64,000 nucleotides of DNA, from the NCBI GenBank assembly GCA_020081605.1, contig JAHREC010000062.1, positions 3,839,758 through 3,903,757 on the forward strand, read 5' to 3'. Below, one piece after another: positions 1-12,019 of this stretch. Position numbers and translations under genes: made by a program. Below the pieces are notes generated by a model. It was not told the origin of the DNA, did no database searches, and saw only the letters and a program-made list of their open reading frames with translations. This stretch comes from Albifimbria verrucaria (lineage: Eukaryota > Ascomycota > Sordariomycetes > Hypocreales > Stachybotryaceae). How positions within the stretch are numbered: the first letter of the stretch is position 1; each line of letters starts with the position of its first letter.

Positions 1-2915
1 TTCGTTTCATCGCAATCTCCCCGGACCGACAATCAAGCCACCGTACCGTCCGTCCAAATGCCGTGATCAGGCCAAGTCAGAGCCGCGCGACCAGCTAATT
101 TAGCGTGAAGAGCCTGTCATGAAAGTAGGGACGCTAAAGACCAAGTTGGCTTTTGTCATTCGCGAAGACGTCCCAAGTTGGACTGGTCGTTGGCTCAATT
201 GGCATTCGTGGTGAGCGCGCCATGCCATGTCGGTCGACGATTAATCGTCACAAGGGACCTCACAGCAGCCACACCCAGACTTTTGCATCGTAGGCTCTGT
301 CTTTCTTTTGCTTGTGCCAAGCTGCTAGCACCATGCGCCTTGTCAAAGGTGCTTGCAACCTGCAACCTGGATGTCTCACATTTGGGGCGCTGCCAATATC
401 TCCTCCACTCTTCCACGTAATCGATGCGGTTGGGAGGTGAAGGCAGCTGGAGTTAGTTGTGATGAACGTTGGAAAGAGACCTGTCACGTAGACCCGGGCC
501 AACATTGAGCAGACCGGGTTGCGTGGTGGATGCCAATGGAAGTAGAGAAATGGATAGAGTAGGACAGAGCAGAACAAAACAAAACGGAGCCAACACGGCC
601 TAGATCCCGGGGCTCTTTTGAAGCTGGACTGTGCGGGCCTGATGTGCGTCGTGTTACGGACAATTGGCATGCCTGTATGTGATCCTTCCGTATCGTCAAC
701 TTAACCATAGTAGGGCAAAGCCAAGGACGGATAGTTAGCATGCCGGACATGTTGAGGTCGTCGAAGGCACCCTGGTCGCGATGGACAGGGCCTCAGGAAA
801 ACCCTTGGATGTTTCCCTTGCAAGTTGCAAGGCGAGCGGCCCCAATGAGCAGCAGCGGTATCCGTGGAGCAGACGACTAATAACGACTGGTCCGATCTCG
901 ACCTCGGGCATGATCCATGGTCCATGATCCATGATCCACAAGACAGAAGCCCTCCAGTAGAGGAGAGGAGAGGGAGGGAGGGGAGGAGTGGGCGTGTGGT
1001 CCTCATCCCCATCCCCATCCACCATCCACAACCGCATCCACATCCCCATGGCCCATCCCGGTCAGCCCGCCAAGGCGCCACACTCAGTTGTGCACGCTCG
1101 CTGAGGAATCCTGCCAGGCCCCATGGGTCCGTCCAGGACCTGGAGAGGTCGCTCCGTGCGTGGATGAGCAATCGGGTGGCCCAGGCAGGGTGTGGGTGGT
1201 GGGTGGTAGGCGTGTGTGAGTGGATGCGAGAGGTGAGAAAGGGCGCTGGGCCAAAGAGAGTTCGTGCTGGAGGTCTTGGTTGGGGTTAGCCTGGAGCTGC
1301 CAGGTCGCCGTTCAGTGGTCAGTGGTCAGTGGTCGGCGGCCCTGGTGCAGAAGTTTGGGCCCCAGCCCTTTGGCCAGGCATGTTTCGCTGGGTACGAGCT
1401 GGTGCCGTAGGCGTGGGTGGGTGCTGGGCGTTGCTCTGCTCTGCCCTGCCCTGAAGAGCGCTGTACCTTGCACGCACGGCAGAGAGGCAGCGACACCTTA
1501 CCCAGACGTGGTAAGTAAGGTAAGGTACTACCTACTAGGTAGTATGTAGGGTGCTTGGGACAGCAGGTACCTGGGGGCATGGCCAGGCCGTGCGGAACAG
1601 CTTAAGTACTAGGCGTCTCCCTCGCTCGCCTTGTCTCGTCCGGTCGAGTTGCAACAACAACAACAATAACAACCACCACCTGCCGGTCGGTTCTTTCGTT
1701 TCGCTCGCTGGACGGAGAGGGTTTTCGCAAAGGACCAGACGAGGTGCATCAGAAACAGCACCGCTCACGCACACGCTCACGCACACGCACACACGCACAG
1801 AACGGAACCCTTGCCTTGCCTTGCCTTGCCTTGCGACAGCTCCCTGGCCCCGAACGCAAGCCTGTTCGTGATAGCCAGCATCGGTCCTCGGCATTTGGCG
1901 GCGTTAACTGCGGCCGACGCACCTGGTTTCTGCTTGGCGGAGCAAAACGGGCCGCTTAGCGCCGACAACCTCGCAGCTCTAGTCCTGCTTCCTCTGCCCA
2001 CCCATCTTCTCTCCTCCACCAAACATCTAATATCACCGCTCACTTCACCTCGTCTTGGCCAAGGCCTTGCATCGGATCGCATCGCTCCTTCGCCAACCAG
2101 CGGTCCCCTACCTTTTCGCCTTTCCACTTTCGCTCTCTTCTCATCCCCTCCCCGTCCCGTCCCGTCCTATCCTGTCCCATCTCAGTCCCATCTCATCCCG
2201 TCGTCCCCCTCTTAGCCAGCCCTCCCTCCCTCTCACTCCCCTCCTCCCCCTCCACTTACGCTTAATTGCTTTAATCGTGGGCTCCCCGAGTACCCGCCCG
2301 CTTACAGTACGTAACGTACGTTGGTCGAAAAGCCTTTTCTCGCGCGCGCACACACACGCGCTCCGTACCGTACCGCATCGCACCGCACCGCACACACACA
2401 CACACGCCCGCGCCACCCCATCGCAGGCGCCCCATCCTCTGCCGAGCTGTCGCCTCGCCTCGCCCTTGTCCGCTGCCCCGGCTTGTCCTCAACCAACAGC
2501 CCGCGGGATCTCGAGAGCTTGCATGGTCTTGTTGGTCGACACGTCACTCATCGCCTTGCCCGGCCGCTGTATCCTGCTTGCTAACCGCGCCGCCGACCCG
2601 GATCCCGTTCCCGGCTGTCGACGAGGGTCCAGAGCCTAGCCGTCACGGCCCCGGACACCACGTCCTGCGCATCCACCCAAGCCTCGCCGCCGACCTTGTA
2701 GCCTGGGAAAGAGGAGGAGCCGTTTCGTGAGAGCCTTGTGTCACCGTAATTCAAGGCCCGCCGCCGTTTCGGCTTGGCCAGCATACCGGCGCACCGTCGA
2801 CCCTGTCATCTCATCTCATCGCATCTCATCGCATCGCAACGCCAATCCTTGACCGAGCCTACTCTTTGCTCGCCTTTCTTTTCCTCGGCGCGCCGCGCGC
2901 ACTTTCCTCATAGTC
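1..2915. other. Gene-free, simple-sequence-rich upstream region
   Basis: No convincing gene is visible. Open frames here lack recognisable domains and are made of low-complexity peptides. The stretch contains CATGATCC-type repeats (about 905-940), CCATCC repeats (about 1005-1050), a CAA run (about 1651-1666), CCTTG pentamers (about 1809-1833), long C/T tracts (about 2140-2260) and CA dinucleotides (about 2346-2406). The last 900 bases are pyrimidine-rich, as is common in leaders of regulator genes in filamentous ascomycetes, and probably serve the regulator starting at 2916. Confidence 0.6.
1526..1544. repeat. Short inverted repeat (TACTACCTA / TAGGTAGTA)
   Basis: Two 9-base arms, TACTACCTA and TAGGTAGTA, flank a single C. 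The flanks repeat related GTAAGGTA words. It could be a binding site for a dimeric regulator or a simple-sequence accident; nothing in the sequence decides. Confidence 0.35.
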
Positions 2916-5051
2916 ATGCCCCACATGCGCGAGGTCAAGACGTGCGACCGCTGTCGCCATTTCAAGCGCCGCTGCGATCTTCTCAAGCCTTCCTGCTCAC
3001 GCTGCGTTCAGGCTGGCGTCCGCTGCAGTTTCGACGTTGCTGGCACCGCCGCGCCTCCCCTGCGCCCACCAATCTCGCCCCTCATCAGTCACCGCTAGCT
3101 CCTCATCCCCTGGCACCGCTAATGACGAACTCGCCGTCACCCCGACCAATAATGGTCTCATATCGCCGACCACCTCCACTGAGAGCCCAGAGCCGCACCT
3201 GTCTATAGCCTCGGCAAGCGATGCTGGAGTCTCGTCCGCAGATGGAACCGTCGCCGCTGGCACCCGGCTGGCGCGGCTGCAGGGCAGCGCATCATCCGCA
3301 AGCGTAAGCGGAATTGCCTGAGCTGCTTGCGCTGCCACCGCCTCAAGGTTAAGTGTGACAAGGAGTTACCGTGCGGCCGATGCAAATCGAGCGGCAATGG
3401 GAGGGAGTGCTACTACAGCTACAACAAGGGGCCCAACGGGGCAAGTTCCCCTGTCCCACGGCCCCGACCCCAACCGGCGAGACTTCCAAGGCGACTATGG
3501 CTACTTGGCATTTCTCGCACAGGGTTCGTGGGTCCAGCCACTGGAGGGATCTTATTCTCAAGGTATGTACAAAACCAGGCTACGCTCCGATGGCAGACGG
3601 TCACTTGGCATCATCAGCAGATGCTGTGGAATCTCGAACATCATGGAGCCAGACGAAGAATGGGCGAGTAAACATGGAGTACTGACTGAATATTTGCAGA
3701 TCGGAGCCTTGACTACATTGGAATCTTCTCCGCTTGCTTCTGCCCTCGAGGGCGTAGCCACTAATGCCTGCTTGGCAAATTTCACCTTACCCGGAAACTT
3801 TCCTTTTGGCACACCTGGCGCGACTAAGTACTATGCTCGCGACTCCGTGACGAGGCTGATCGACAGCGAACGTGGCAACTGCCAAAAGTACATTGATGTC
3901 TACGTCGAGCTGCTGGACTCCGTCAACCCGATTATCGACTTACCCGAGTTTACTCGCGAGCTGGAGCAGTACTGGCAGGACCCTCACGCCTTCAACCTGT
4001 GCTGGCTGTCCCAGCTTTTGATGGTTATGGGCCTGGGCTGCTTTGCATCCTCCGAGGAATCCCACGTTGCTACCGAACTCATGATGGCGGCCGAAGCCTG
4101 CCTGATGCAGACGCCCTTTATGTTTAGACCAACTCTTCTGACGCTTAAGACTCTGTGCTTGATGGTGGTGGCCAAGCAGGTCTGCAACGCCACCTGTTGG
4201 TCTGTGGACTCGTGCTGGTCCCTTCTGGGCTTGCTTATTCGTATGGCTTTCATCTTTGGTTTGCCGCAGCAAAAGGACGAAAAGGACGATGAAATTAAGG
4301 ATCCGGTGGAGCGAGACCAACGCCGGAAGCTGTGGCTCACGATCCTGTACATTGATATCAAAGTTGCTATGTGCACGGGTATGCCGCCCCTGACGAGACC
4401 GGATGAACTGGGCTGTCTTCGTCGCAATGTTAGTGAATGGAACGGACTACAGCCGGACAGTCTTCAAATGGTGTTATTCCAGTCACTGCCTACGGTGCTG
4501 GATGTGGTGGCGCAGGTCAACTCGCAGGCGGATCAAGTATCATACCCGGACGTTCTACGTTACAACTCGCAGCTCAGGCAGCTCATGACACACGCCCAAA
4601 GGGTATGCTCGGGCAAACTGCAGCGCATAACCGTCGACATTTTCCTGCGACGATGCCTCATGGTTCTGCACCGACCGTTCGCGCTCCACCCGGAAGGCCC
4701 GCTCATGTTCCCGGAATCGTACTGGGGTCACTCGAATGCTCACTGGCGTTGCTCGTGCACTACCGCGAATTGTGGTGCGTCGAGAACAGCCTGCGGCTGG
4801 ATCTCGTGGGCCGCGCATTTGTCCTGGACTTCTTTTCAGCAACGTTGACAGCTTCCCTACATGTGCTACGCAAGGACGCACCGCTCGCTGCGGCGCAATC
4901 AACCGAATGCGAAATCCCTCCACGACAGATCATTTTGGATACCTTGCGAAGCTGCATTGATATTTGGGCCGGCGAGCAGAACAGCAGTGTGTGCTACCGC
5001 ACGGGCTACAAGCTGCTCGTGGCCGTGCTGGAGCTGCTGCCACCCTCTTAA
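2916..5051 (+). CDS. Zn2Cys6 transcription factor with two zinc clusters
   Basis: Likely nuclear, sequence-specific regulator. The ATG at 2916 opens directly into a canonical cluster (CDRCRHFKRRC, then CSRCVQAGVRC, residues about 10-37). A Ser/Thr-rich linker follows, then a second complete cluster at about 3318-3410 (CLRCHRLKVKC, PCGRC, GREC), preceded by a basic RKRKR stretch. After an SHWRDLILK segment an intron (3563-3699, GTATGT..TTGCAG) leads in phase 0 into the regulatory region. That region has the features of the fungal_trans middle domain (YWQDPHAFNLCWLSQLL, RRKLWLTILYID, CTGMPPL). The stop is TAA at 5051. Frame changes near 3050-3110 (two), 3295, 3430-3480 and 4725 each fit one lost base, mostly in C runs, so the gene is probably intact in the organism. 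Target genes are unknown. Confidence 0.85.
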
Positions 5052-8000
5052 CGGGATTGGCTACCATATACTAATAGCCCAAAACCGGGCAGTCATTATA
5101 ACCAATAATTCATCTTACCTTGGGGACCCTTGGTGCCCCTCGACTAGTGCCTACGACGCGTCAAGGGAAGGTTCATGCATGACGGCCCGATCGAGGGTCG
5201 TGGCGAGCCGCGGCTGGAGGTCGTCGGTCCTGCAGATGACATGGCACCACTCGACGACGTTGTCAGCACAGCCGAAAACTAATTCCCGCTCTTTGGGCAA
5301 AGGACCTGACAAAAGAACATGCCGTTACTTTCGCTATCTATCTAGTTTTGCTGTATGCAGCATGTATTTTTATGGCCTCGCGACTCTCATATACCATGGA
5401 TGCACCATTGCCAGTTACACGTGGAGGCTACGGAAGGATCTGGTCTGGGACGGAAGCTTGAAGCAGCAATTGGGCAATCTCAGACACACACATGGACATG
5501 GGAACTGTGGGATGTCCCAGTGGTTTGGGAGTAGATTATTTGATTATAGGGCCGGAGTTTACCGTGGAATGTGCGCGACGAGCACGCGCACGTGGAGTTT
5601 TCTGGTGGGATACCTCGCGGGATGGGTGTTAAATGTCTCGGGTTGAGGAAAATTTCTAGCTGTACCTACATTGTCTTTTGGAAAAGCCATGACCACATGG
5701 GGTCTGGGGCATTGGAATGATGAATACAGTTTGAGACTATTGTGTCTCTATAGCCTCTTTTGCCAAACACTCCCATTTCTCCGCGCATGCGTTAGCCCCG
5801 AGGAGTTAAGAAACAAGGTGTCCGCCTGGTTTTCGGGATGAACGAGAGGTCTGGGCCTTGCATTCGCAAGACATGGGAAAGAGATGAATAGTGATGTGGC
5901 TTGGGATTGAGCAACGGCATAAGGCACGGTAGGGGCCAGAGCAGCATCGGCTTGGGTGGCCACTATATGCATAATACGATAGGACGGAACTAACGCGTAG
6001 CTGCAGACTACAGCCCGCCGAATCGGAGCCGAGCCATTTCCCTCACCCATTGGCGGCCCGTCAAGCGATTCGTCTGCCCACGGAGGCAACTCATTTAACG
6101 GAGGCCGAGTTGCAAGGGCATGTGTCGTGCCACGAGGTTGATGAGGGAGGGCCCCGAGACAGAGCGCGCACCGGGGCTGTGGCAAGAACGTGGACTCTTC
6201 CGGGACTCCGTTTCTGTCTTGGCGGAGAAGGAGGAGGAGGGCTGGGTCAAGACAACGGAGGGGGAGGAGCATTCGTGGGCGCTGGAATGCTTGGTGTAAG
6301 TCAAGCGCATGGCATGGCGATCTGCGACGAGACATTGCGCAAGGGCGGCGGTGACCGCGGAACCGGGAGGGATTGGACGAGCTGGGAGATGGAGAGGAGT
6401 ATGCGGGAAGAGATGTTGAGGGATGTGTGTTGGATTGGGAAAGGAGTGTAGATGTTGCGTGGAGGAGAGGAGAGGGAGTGGAGTTTTGGGTGTAGCTGAA
6501 CTAGGAGATGGAGAGGTGGTGGTGGATGTTGAACCAGAATGGGCCAATTTTTTTATTTTAGGTATGATTGGAATTAAAATCCACAGAAGTATGGAGGTGA
6601 CTGTACATTGACAACAAGAATTGATCAATTTAGTATTTTAAAATCGGCATGACAGTGATTACGGTAGTTGAGCAAATGTGATAGTCTAGACCCCATATAG
6701 TGAGTGGGAGAGGAGGATAGATGAATTGCCAAGTCAGCATGCTAGTCCAGCAATAGCGGGGATTTATTTGCCGTGGTTGTTTCACGCCTCTAAGCCATGC
6801 CCATGTACAAGTCCATGTCCATGTCCCAGCTCGGCCGGGTCGTGCTGATCATTATGGTCGGAGAATAAAAATAATTAATAAACAACGACAGCCATGGGGA
6901 AGCCGAAGATCTTAAGGATGTGCAGAAACAAAACAACGGACAGACATGGATAGTCGGTTGATCGGGGCCTGGCGCATCATGACATGGTTGCGTGCCGATC
7001 GCCAGAGGAGAATGACATGCGAGCCAGACAGAGAGAGCAAACCAAGGAATCAAAGGCACTACGTAGTGGTAACCCGTAGTGGTAGCCCGTGGTGTGATGG
7101 AAGAAGGGCATGTAATCTGTACAGCGTGCCTCGTAGAATCGACCTGCAGCACCCCGTAAGGCGCCCGGACAGACGCTGCTGCTGGCACTACCTACAGGTA
7201 CAGCATACGGGCGCTACAGGTACCTCGGCAGGCAGGTCGCGGGGTACATGCGAGCTCAGGGCCGTCCAGGGCCAACCCAGCAGGGAGGCTTGGGGGCTTG
7301 TAGGTCCCTGCAGCTGGGGCGGTACAAGCACGCTGCGTTCCTCTGCTGTCTCGTCTCGTCCTTTCTCTTCCCCGCAATCATCTTGCCGTCATCGCTCGTC
7401 TCCTCGACCTTCGCTTCTGGATTGGCGCGAAGCCACCTCAAGGGAAGAAAGGAAGAGAAAGACGTCTAGTTCTAGTTCTAGCTCCAGTTCTAGTCCTGGG
7501 TCCACCTCCAGCCCCTCTCATTTTTTTCCTTCCCTCGCTTGGTTTGGCCTGCTTGGGCTGCAGTGCTACCTTGTCGGTGGAGGTGCAGGTACAGGTACAG
7601 GTACCGGCGCTGCGAGGCAGAGGCAGCCGCTGCAGCCACCAGATGGGTTGGTGACGGCAAGTACCAGCGACTTTGCCTGGGCCTGTGATCACATCGCAGG
7701 AAGTGCGTCATATCAAATGGCCCAGAATTCCCGCCTCCACTTCACTCATTCACTCATTCACCTGCGTCCGGGACTGCTGCATTGTGCTGCGCTGCGCTGG
7801 ATTCTGCTGTGCTCTGCTCTGCAATAATCAGATAAAGCCAAACTCCACTCCTAACCTGGACAACGCCCGTCTCCTTATCCTTCTCTTCTCCCGGTGTTGC
7901 TCCCACATCTATCTATCTATCTATCCATCTATTAAACTGCCCCTCCCCAGCTCAGCTTGCACCACATCACGCTGTTGTGGTCAGTCTCCCGCCTCGTTGT

Positions 8001-8184
8001 ATGAGCCTGACCGTTATCACGTGTGTGTCTCCACCGAGCCGTGACCTCAACCTCAACCTTCTGCTCGCACTTTGCTTTGCTTTTTTCTCTCCCTCTGACC
8101 TTGTTCGCTTGTGACTCGTCAATCACATCTCCCATTGCAAGACACACACACAGCATTCCCTTCCGCCAAAACGAATTCATCAAC
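5052..8184. other. 3.1 kb without a supported gene
   Basis: The start is probably the 3' region of the zinc-cluster regulator. Around 6220-6560 the minus strand is Pro/Ser-rich and pyrimidine-rich, like a leader or low-complexity DNA. At 7440-7610 there are CTAGTT and GGTACA repeats, and at 7907-7932 CTAT repeats. The last 400 bases are CT-rich and probably form the leader of the gene at 8185. No open frame here shows a domain. Confidence 0.55.
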
Positions 8185-9029
8185 ATGGCTTCCATCGTGG
8201 AATCGTCGCCCGTCCACTCCCCGCCGGGCCCTGATGTCAGGCGACCCAAAGGTAGAGCCTCGTTCCGTTGCTGCTGCTGCTGCTGTCGAATATCTACTCA
8301 CCTAATCCCTCTCCTCCAGGCATCCTGAAGAACTCGTTCCACAAGTCCCCGCCAACTTCCCGCAACGGGAGCGCTCCATGTCGGAGAAGGAAATCACCAT
8401 TGCAAACACCCAGATCAACGCCGGCCACCGCCGCTCCTCCTCCGGCGCTAGACCCTCCGGATCCCGCCGCCAGTCTGCCCACGAGTCCGACAACAACGGC
8501 GACTCGTCCATGCGCCTGCAGTGGGACGAGGCCAACCTCTACCTCACCGAGCAGGAGCGCACCTCTACCATGAAGATCACCGAGCCCAAGACTCCTATGC
8601 CAAGCACTACGACCCGGCCGAGGACCCGTCCGACGACGAAGCGCAGGAGATCGATCCTCTGGACCGCGCTGGTGCTGTCGTTCAAGCTGCACGCGTCCCT
8701 GCTAAGGACGACATTCCGAGCCTTTCTCTGGGTGAACCGGAGGAAGCGGTCCCGTCGCCGCCGCCGATGGCTCGCACGCCCAGCGGCAGCGAGAAAACGG
8801 TCCACGTCGACGACGAAAGCATCGGCCACCGCAGCGATGACGACTTGGCGGGCCTTTCCCTGAGGAGCGCGAGAAGCACCGCAAATTCGAAGAGCTCCGC
8901 AAGAAGCACTACGAGATGGGTAACGTGGCCCAGCTCCTCGGCCACCCCGAAGACCTCCCCGAAGACGAAGAGGAGGACGATGGCAACGAGGTTCCGCCTG
9001 TGCCGCGGGTCCCCAACGGCTCCGCCTAA
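8185..9029 (+). CDS. GLC8: Protein phosphatase inhibitor 2 / Glc8 homologue
   Basis: Regulatory subunit of type 1 protein phosphatase. Exon 1 is 8185-8251; a 68-base intron (8252-8319), which holds a CTG run, is followed by GILKNSF, the inhibitor-2 K-GILK motif that contacts PP1. Next come MSEKEITIANTQINAGHRR and RLQWDEANLYLTEQE, then MKITEPKTP followed after a frame change by YAKHYDPAEDPSDDE. The C-terminal helix KFEELRKKHYEMGN and an acidic tail end at TAA 9029. Domain order and length (roughly 250 aa) match fungal Glc8 proteins. Three frame changes (about 8365, 8597, 8873) each equal one missing base. Since the family is conserved and usually single-copy, these look like sequence errors. 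It lies tail-to-tail with the Lcl2 gene. Confidence 0.9.
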
Positions 9030-9513
9030 ACAGGCTCGCAGATTCTGGAAATGGGGCCCGCCCTTGGACACGATGACCCCCGCCGCCGCAACGACGGGAA
9101 CGATTAGCATGGCTGACGAAACTGAAATTAAGTTGGAATTGACTCTCTTTTTGTCGCATCACGGGAGAGAAGGAGTTCCGTGGATACCACCATATGGCGT
9201 TGAAGTTTAGGAATGGTGCGGACGGGTGACCGAGTGCTGCTTAGTGTACGAGTATTGTTTCTGTTCTTTACGGGGTTTCATTGCGAACACGCCGAAGCTA
9301 GAGCTCATGGCAATAAGAGGCATTACACAGATCTGACTGGCATCCATGTTGAAGCTGTTTCTTGATATTCATCTACCCGTAATGCAGCGTCGTGTCCGTA
9401 AGTGCTGCAGGCCGTAACTGTTCCACCTTTTCATGTTGTAACGCATGCCCTTTTTGCTTCCAACGGCTCTATCCCGTCCATCATGCTCGTCTTTGCCTCA
9501 TCACGCTGTCCAT
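9030..9513. other. Intergenic region between convergent genes
   Basis: This 484-base interval holds the 3' flanks of the Glc8 and Lcl2 genes. No further gene is seen. Confidence 0.6.
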
Positions 9514-9946
9514 CTACAGCAGACCCTTCCTCGCAAGCTCGATCTTGCGCGCCGCCTCGCCCTCCTTGAAGCCACCCTTGGAAACACACACGCGGCGACC
9601 CTCAACGAGCTCGATCTTGTCCTCGTGAGCGTCCCAGGCGCAGGGGCAGTGGTGGGGAAGTGGACGCAGGCGAGGGTGTCGGGGCAGAGGTAGTTGTCGC
9701 AGGTGGCTGCAGCGAAGACCAGTCAGTTGTGGTTCCAAACAAGCAACACATAAAGAAATAAAACGGCTAGAAGGACATACAGTGGTCGTACTGTTTGCGG
9801 TAGTGTGCGGCGTCGCTGGGGTTATTGGGCTGTTGCTGGTGGTGATGGTGCTGCTCGCCGCCGCCACCAAACATGTGGTCGAAGAAACCGCCGAACTGCG
9901 CGCTGGCGAGTCCCAGAAGGGACAGGAGAACGAATAGGTAGCGCAT
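9514..9946 (-). CDS. LCL2: Long chronological lifespan protein 2 (Lcl2)
   Basis: Small secretory-pathway protein; the yeast homologue is linked to chronological lifespan and ER quality control. Exon 1 (9946-9781) encodes a signal peptide, [16 protein letters not shown], then [12 protein letters not shown] and a His/Gln-rich stretch, ending at HYRKQYDH. A 74-base intron (9780-9707, GTATGT..CTGCAG) is followed by a Cys-rich core ([17 protein letters not shown], then HHCPCAWD) and the family's conserved C-terminus [19 protein letters not shown]. Length (about 120 aa) and Cys pattern match filamentous-fungal Lcl2. One base is missing from a C run between CVHFP and HHCPC. The promoter is shared with bL27m, 250 bases away and divergent. 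Confidence 0.92.
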
Positions 9947-10196
9947 CTTTTTTTTCTAACGAGGAAATTGGAAACCGCCCGTACGATTTGAAAAGAATAG
10001 ACGACGAGGAAACGATCCTGGAGGTTGTAGTCCACATGTAATCGGACCTGATAGCTGGCCAGATCCTTATCGATAAACATCCCTGTGCTGGTGACTAAGC
10101 ACGAAAACTCCAATTTGAGGTTCCTGAGCAGAGCCCATCCTGTATCGACACACGACCATCAACCCAACCCGCCTCAATCGAAGAAAAGGGCCCACG
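9947..10196. promoter_or_regulatory. Divergent promoter between LCL2 and MRP7/bL27m
   Basis: These 250 bases separate two start codons that point away from each other, so both promoters must lie here or overlap the leaders. I see no clear TATA box. Confidence 0.5.
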
Positions 10197-11070
10197 ATGC
10201 GGTTCCTCGCCATTCAGCGGCCGTTTGCGGCCGCGGTGTCGGGCCTCACCAGAGCCAGCGTGCCGTTTGCTGCGCCGCAGGGCGGCCAATTGACGAATTC
10301 ACTGGTCCAGGGTTGGAGGTTCGCCTCGGTCAAGGCGCAGGGAGCGTACAAGAAGAGAAACACCAAGGGCATCCCGAAGAAGCTGGGAGCGAAGAGGACA
10401 GGAGGTAGGCAGACGAGAGAGAGTGATAGTTCAGAGGAGCAAGAGTGCTGACTTGGGCAACGCAGATCAGTTTGTCATTCCGGGAAATATCCTCTACAAG
10501 CAGCGAGGCACGCTTTGGTGGCCGGGCGAGAACTGCATCATGGGTCGTGACCACACGATTCACGCCATGGCTACGGGCTACGTCAAGTACTACCGCGACC
10601 CCTGAGACATCCCGACCGTAAATACATTGGCGTCGTCTTCGACAAGAACGACACGCTGCCGTACCCTCCCACGCCGAGCGCAAGCGCCAGCTCAACAAGA
10701 CGGTGCACGCCATCACGCAAGCGGAAGAGAAGCCAGAGATCTCTCCTCGGGCATTCCCTTCGAGGTGCGCCGAGTGGAGGCTGGCGAGCCGGACCGCCTG
10801 CTGCGTCTACGGGACGACTACAGCTACCGCGAGGACAACTGGCGGATCGGTCGACTGGCGGACACGACAGGACCGGCGGTGCGCAAGACGCGATTCCGCA
10901 CGCGCAAGCAGTGGTTCCGACACAGGCGGTGGGTCAAGGAGCGCACGCTCGAGGGCCAGCGCAAGGCGGAGCAGAAGCGGGCAGAGCTTGGCGAGGAGCT
11001 GGTGGTGCGGAAGAAGGCGCCGCTGAGCAAGAAGGCGGCCAAGAAGGCGGCCAAGAAGAAGGCGAAATGA
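10197..11070 (+). CDS. MRP7: Mitochondrial large-subunit ribosomal protein bL27m
   Basis: Mitoribosome component near the peptidyl-transferase centre, needed for mitochondrial translation. An N-terminal presequence rich in Arg/Ala (MRFLAIQRPFAAAVSGL) precedes the bL27 core: AYKKRNTKGIPKKLGAKRTG, intron 10405-10465, then DQFVIPGNILYKQRGTLWW and GRDHTIHAMATGYVKYYRDP. A fungal C-terminal extension ends in a Lys/Ala-rich tail. Frame is lost three times: at the CCCC of 10599-10602, near 10670 and near 10748. Each loss equals one missing base, and the continuation (RKYIGVVFDKNDTLPYP, ITQAEEKPEISP, then IPFEVRRVEAGEPDRLLRL) is clearly the same protein. An essential gene broken three times in this way is strong evidence for sequence error. 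Confidence 0.95.
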
Positions 11071-12019
11071 GCGGGGGATGAGAGAGGTTGTGTACATGTA
11101 GATTTTGCCCTGTAACATTAAGATATATTAAGCATAGAGATGGTTTAAGTGCTATCTGAGTTTGATGGGTTTGTCCGAGGATGTGAAGTGATGGAGGTGA
11201 TTTAAATGTTTGATAGATGCCTGCAGCTAAGTAAGTACCTAAGTAACTCTCTCGGGAAGATGTTAAGTGAAATACTTCAGTATGAGTGTTATGGTTGTTA
11301 CAGTGGGCAGGCAGAAATTCCGCGTATCTAGCGAAGATATCTCGATCGAAAATCAACCAAATACCTAATAATAAACGACTAAAAGTATAATACACTTGCA
11401 ATAATATAAGAATAAATTTATAATAATATAATAATAAATTAATTAACTGATATACATTTATCACAAGTTCTTATTCCTGAAGCCATTTGGCTGAATGGAT
11501 ATCGCGAGGTAGGTGAAACTTGCTATCCCACTGTAAGTTGGCTCTTGTATTTGATTGAAGCTCTGGCAGCTGGCAGCAGCGGTTGCTATTTGATAGTGCG
11601 AAGTAGCAGTGTACCGAATTTGTAGGGGGTAACTTTCTCCTACCCATGAAGGTGCCCAGTTAACGTTAGCTTCACACCAAGGCGCGCGTTGGTTGGGCGC
11701 GTCTTCAACCTCGCACAACCAACGCACCAGCTCTCACCGAATATCTGGGAAGAACCAAAGCAAATAATTTTCAAGCAACATCTTGGCTTCTTACATAAGG
11801 TGCTTATGTCGCCTTGAACCTGGCACCACTAGCTTCTTGAGGCCTACTATGCTGAGCACGTCACGTTGAGTGGCATCCGCATCTGCACACGCTCATACTT
11901 TGGGCTTGTTAGTGAGAGCCAACAGTTGTAGGGCAGCGCATGCCTCGGCATCGCAGCTGAATTGCTCTTCAAAGAATACCACCTGCAACAAAAGGACTGG
12001 ATAGGCCGCTGCTCTCGAA
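11071..12019. other. Intergenic, AT-rich centre
   Basis: Contains the 3' region of bL27m and an AT-rich block (about 11360-11465, AATAATATAATAATAAATT-like). The last 200 bases probably form the leader of the gene at 12020. No gene is seen. Confidence 0.55.

Noticed and set aside
864..1289. Open frame of 141 codons on the plus strand
   Set aside because: Made of His/Pro/Arg-rich low-complexity peptide over CATCC and CATGATCC repeats; no domain, no splice partners.
5748..6628. Long minus-strand frames of 177-195 codons
   Set aside because: Pro/Ser/Thr-rich with no domain and mutually overlapping in different frames; GC-rich shadow or leader sequence more likely.
6946..7827. 293-codon plus-strand frame
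   Set aside because: Runs through TCTAGT and GGTACA simple repeats into a poly-Ser stretch; no recognisable protein features.
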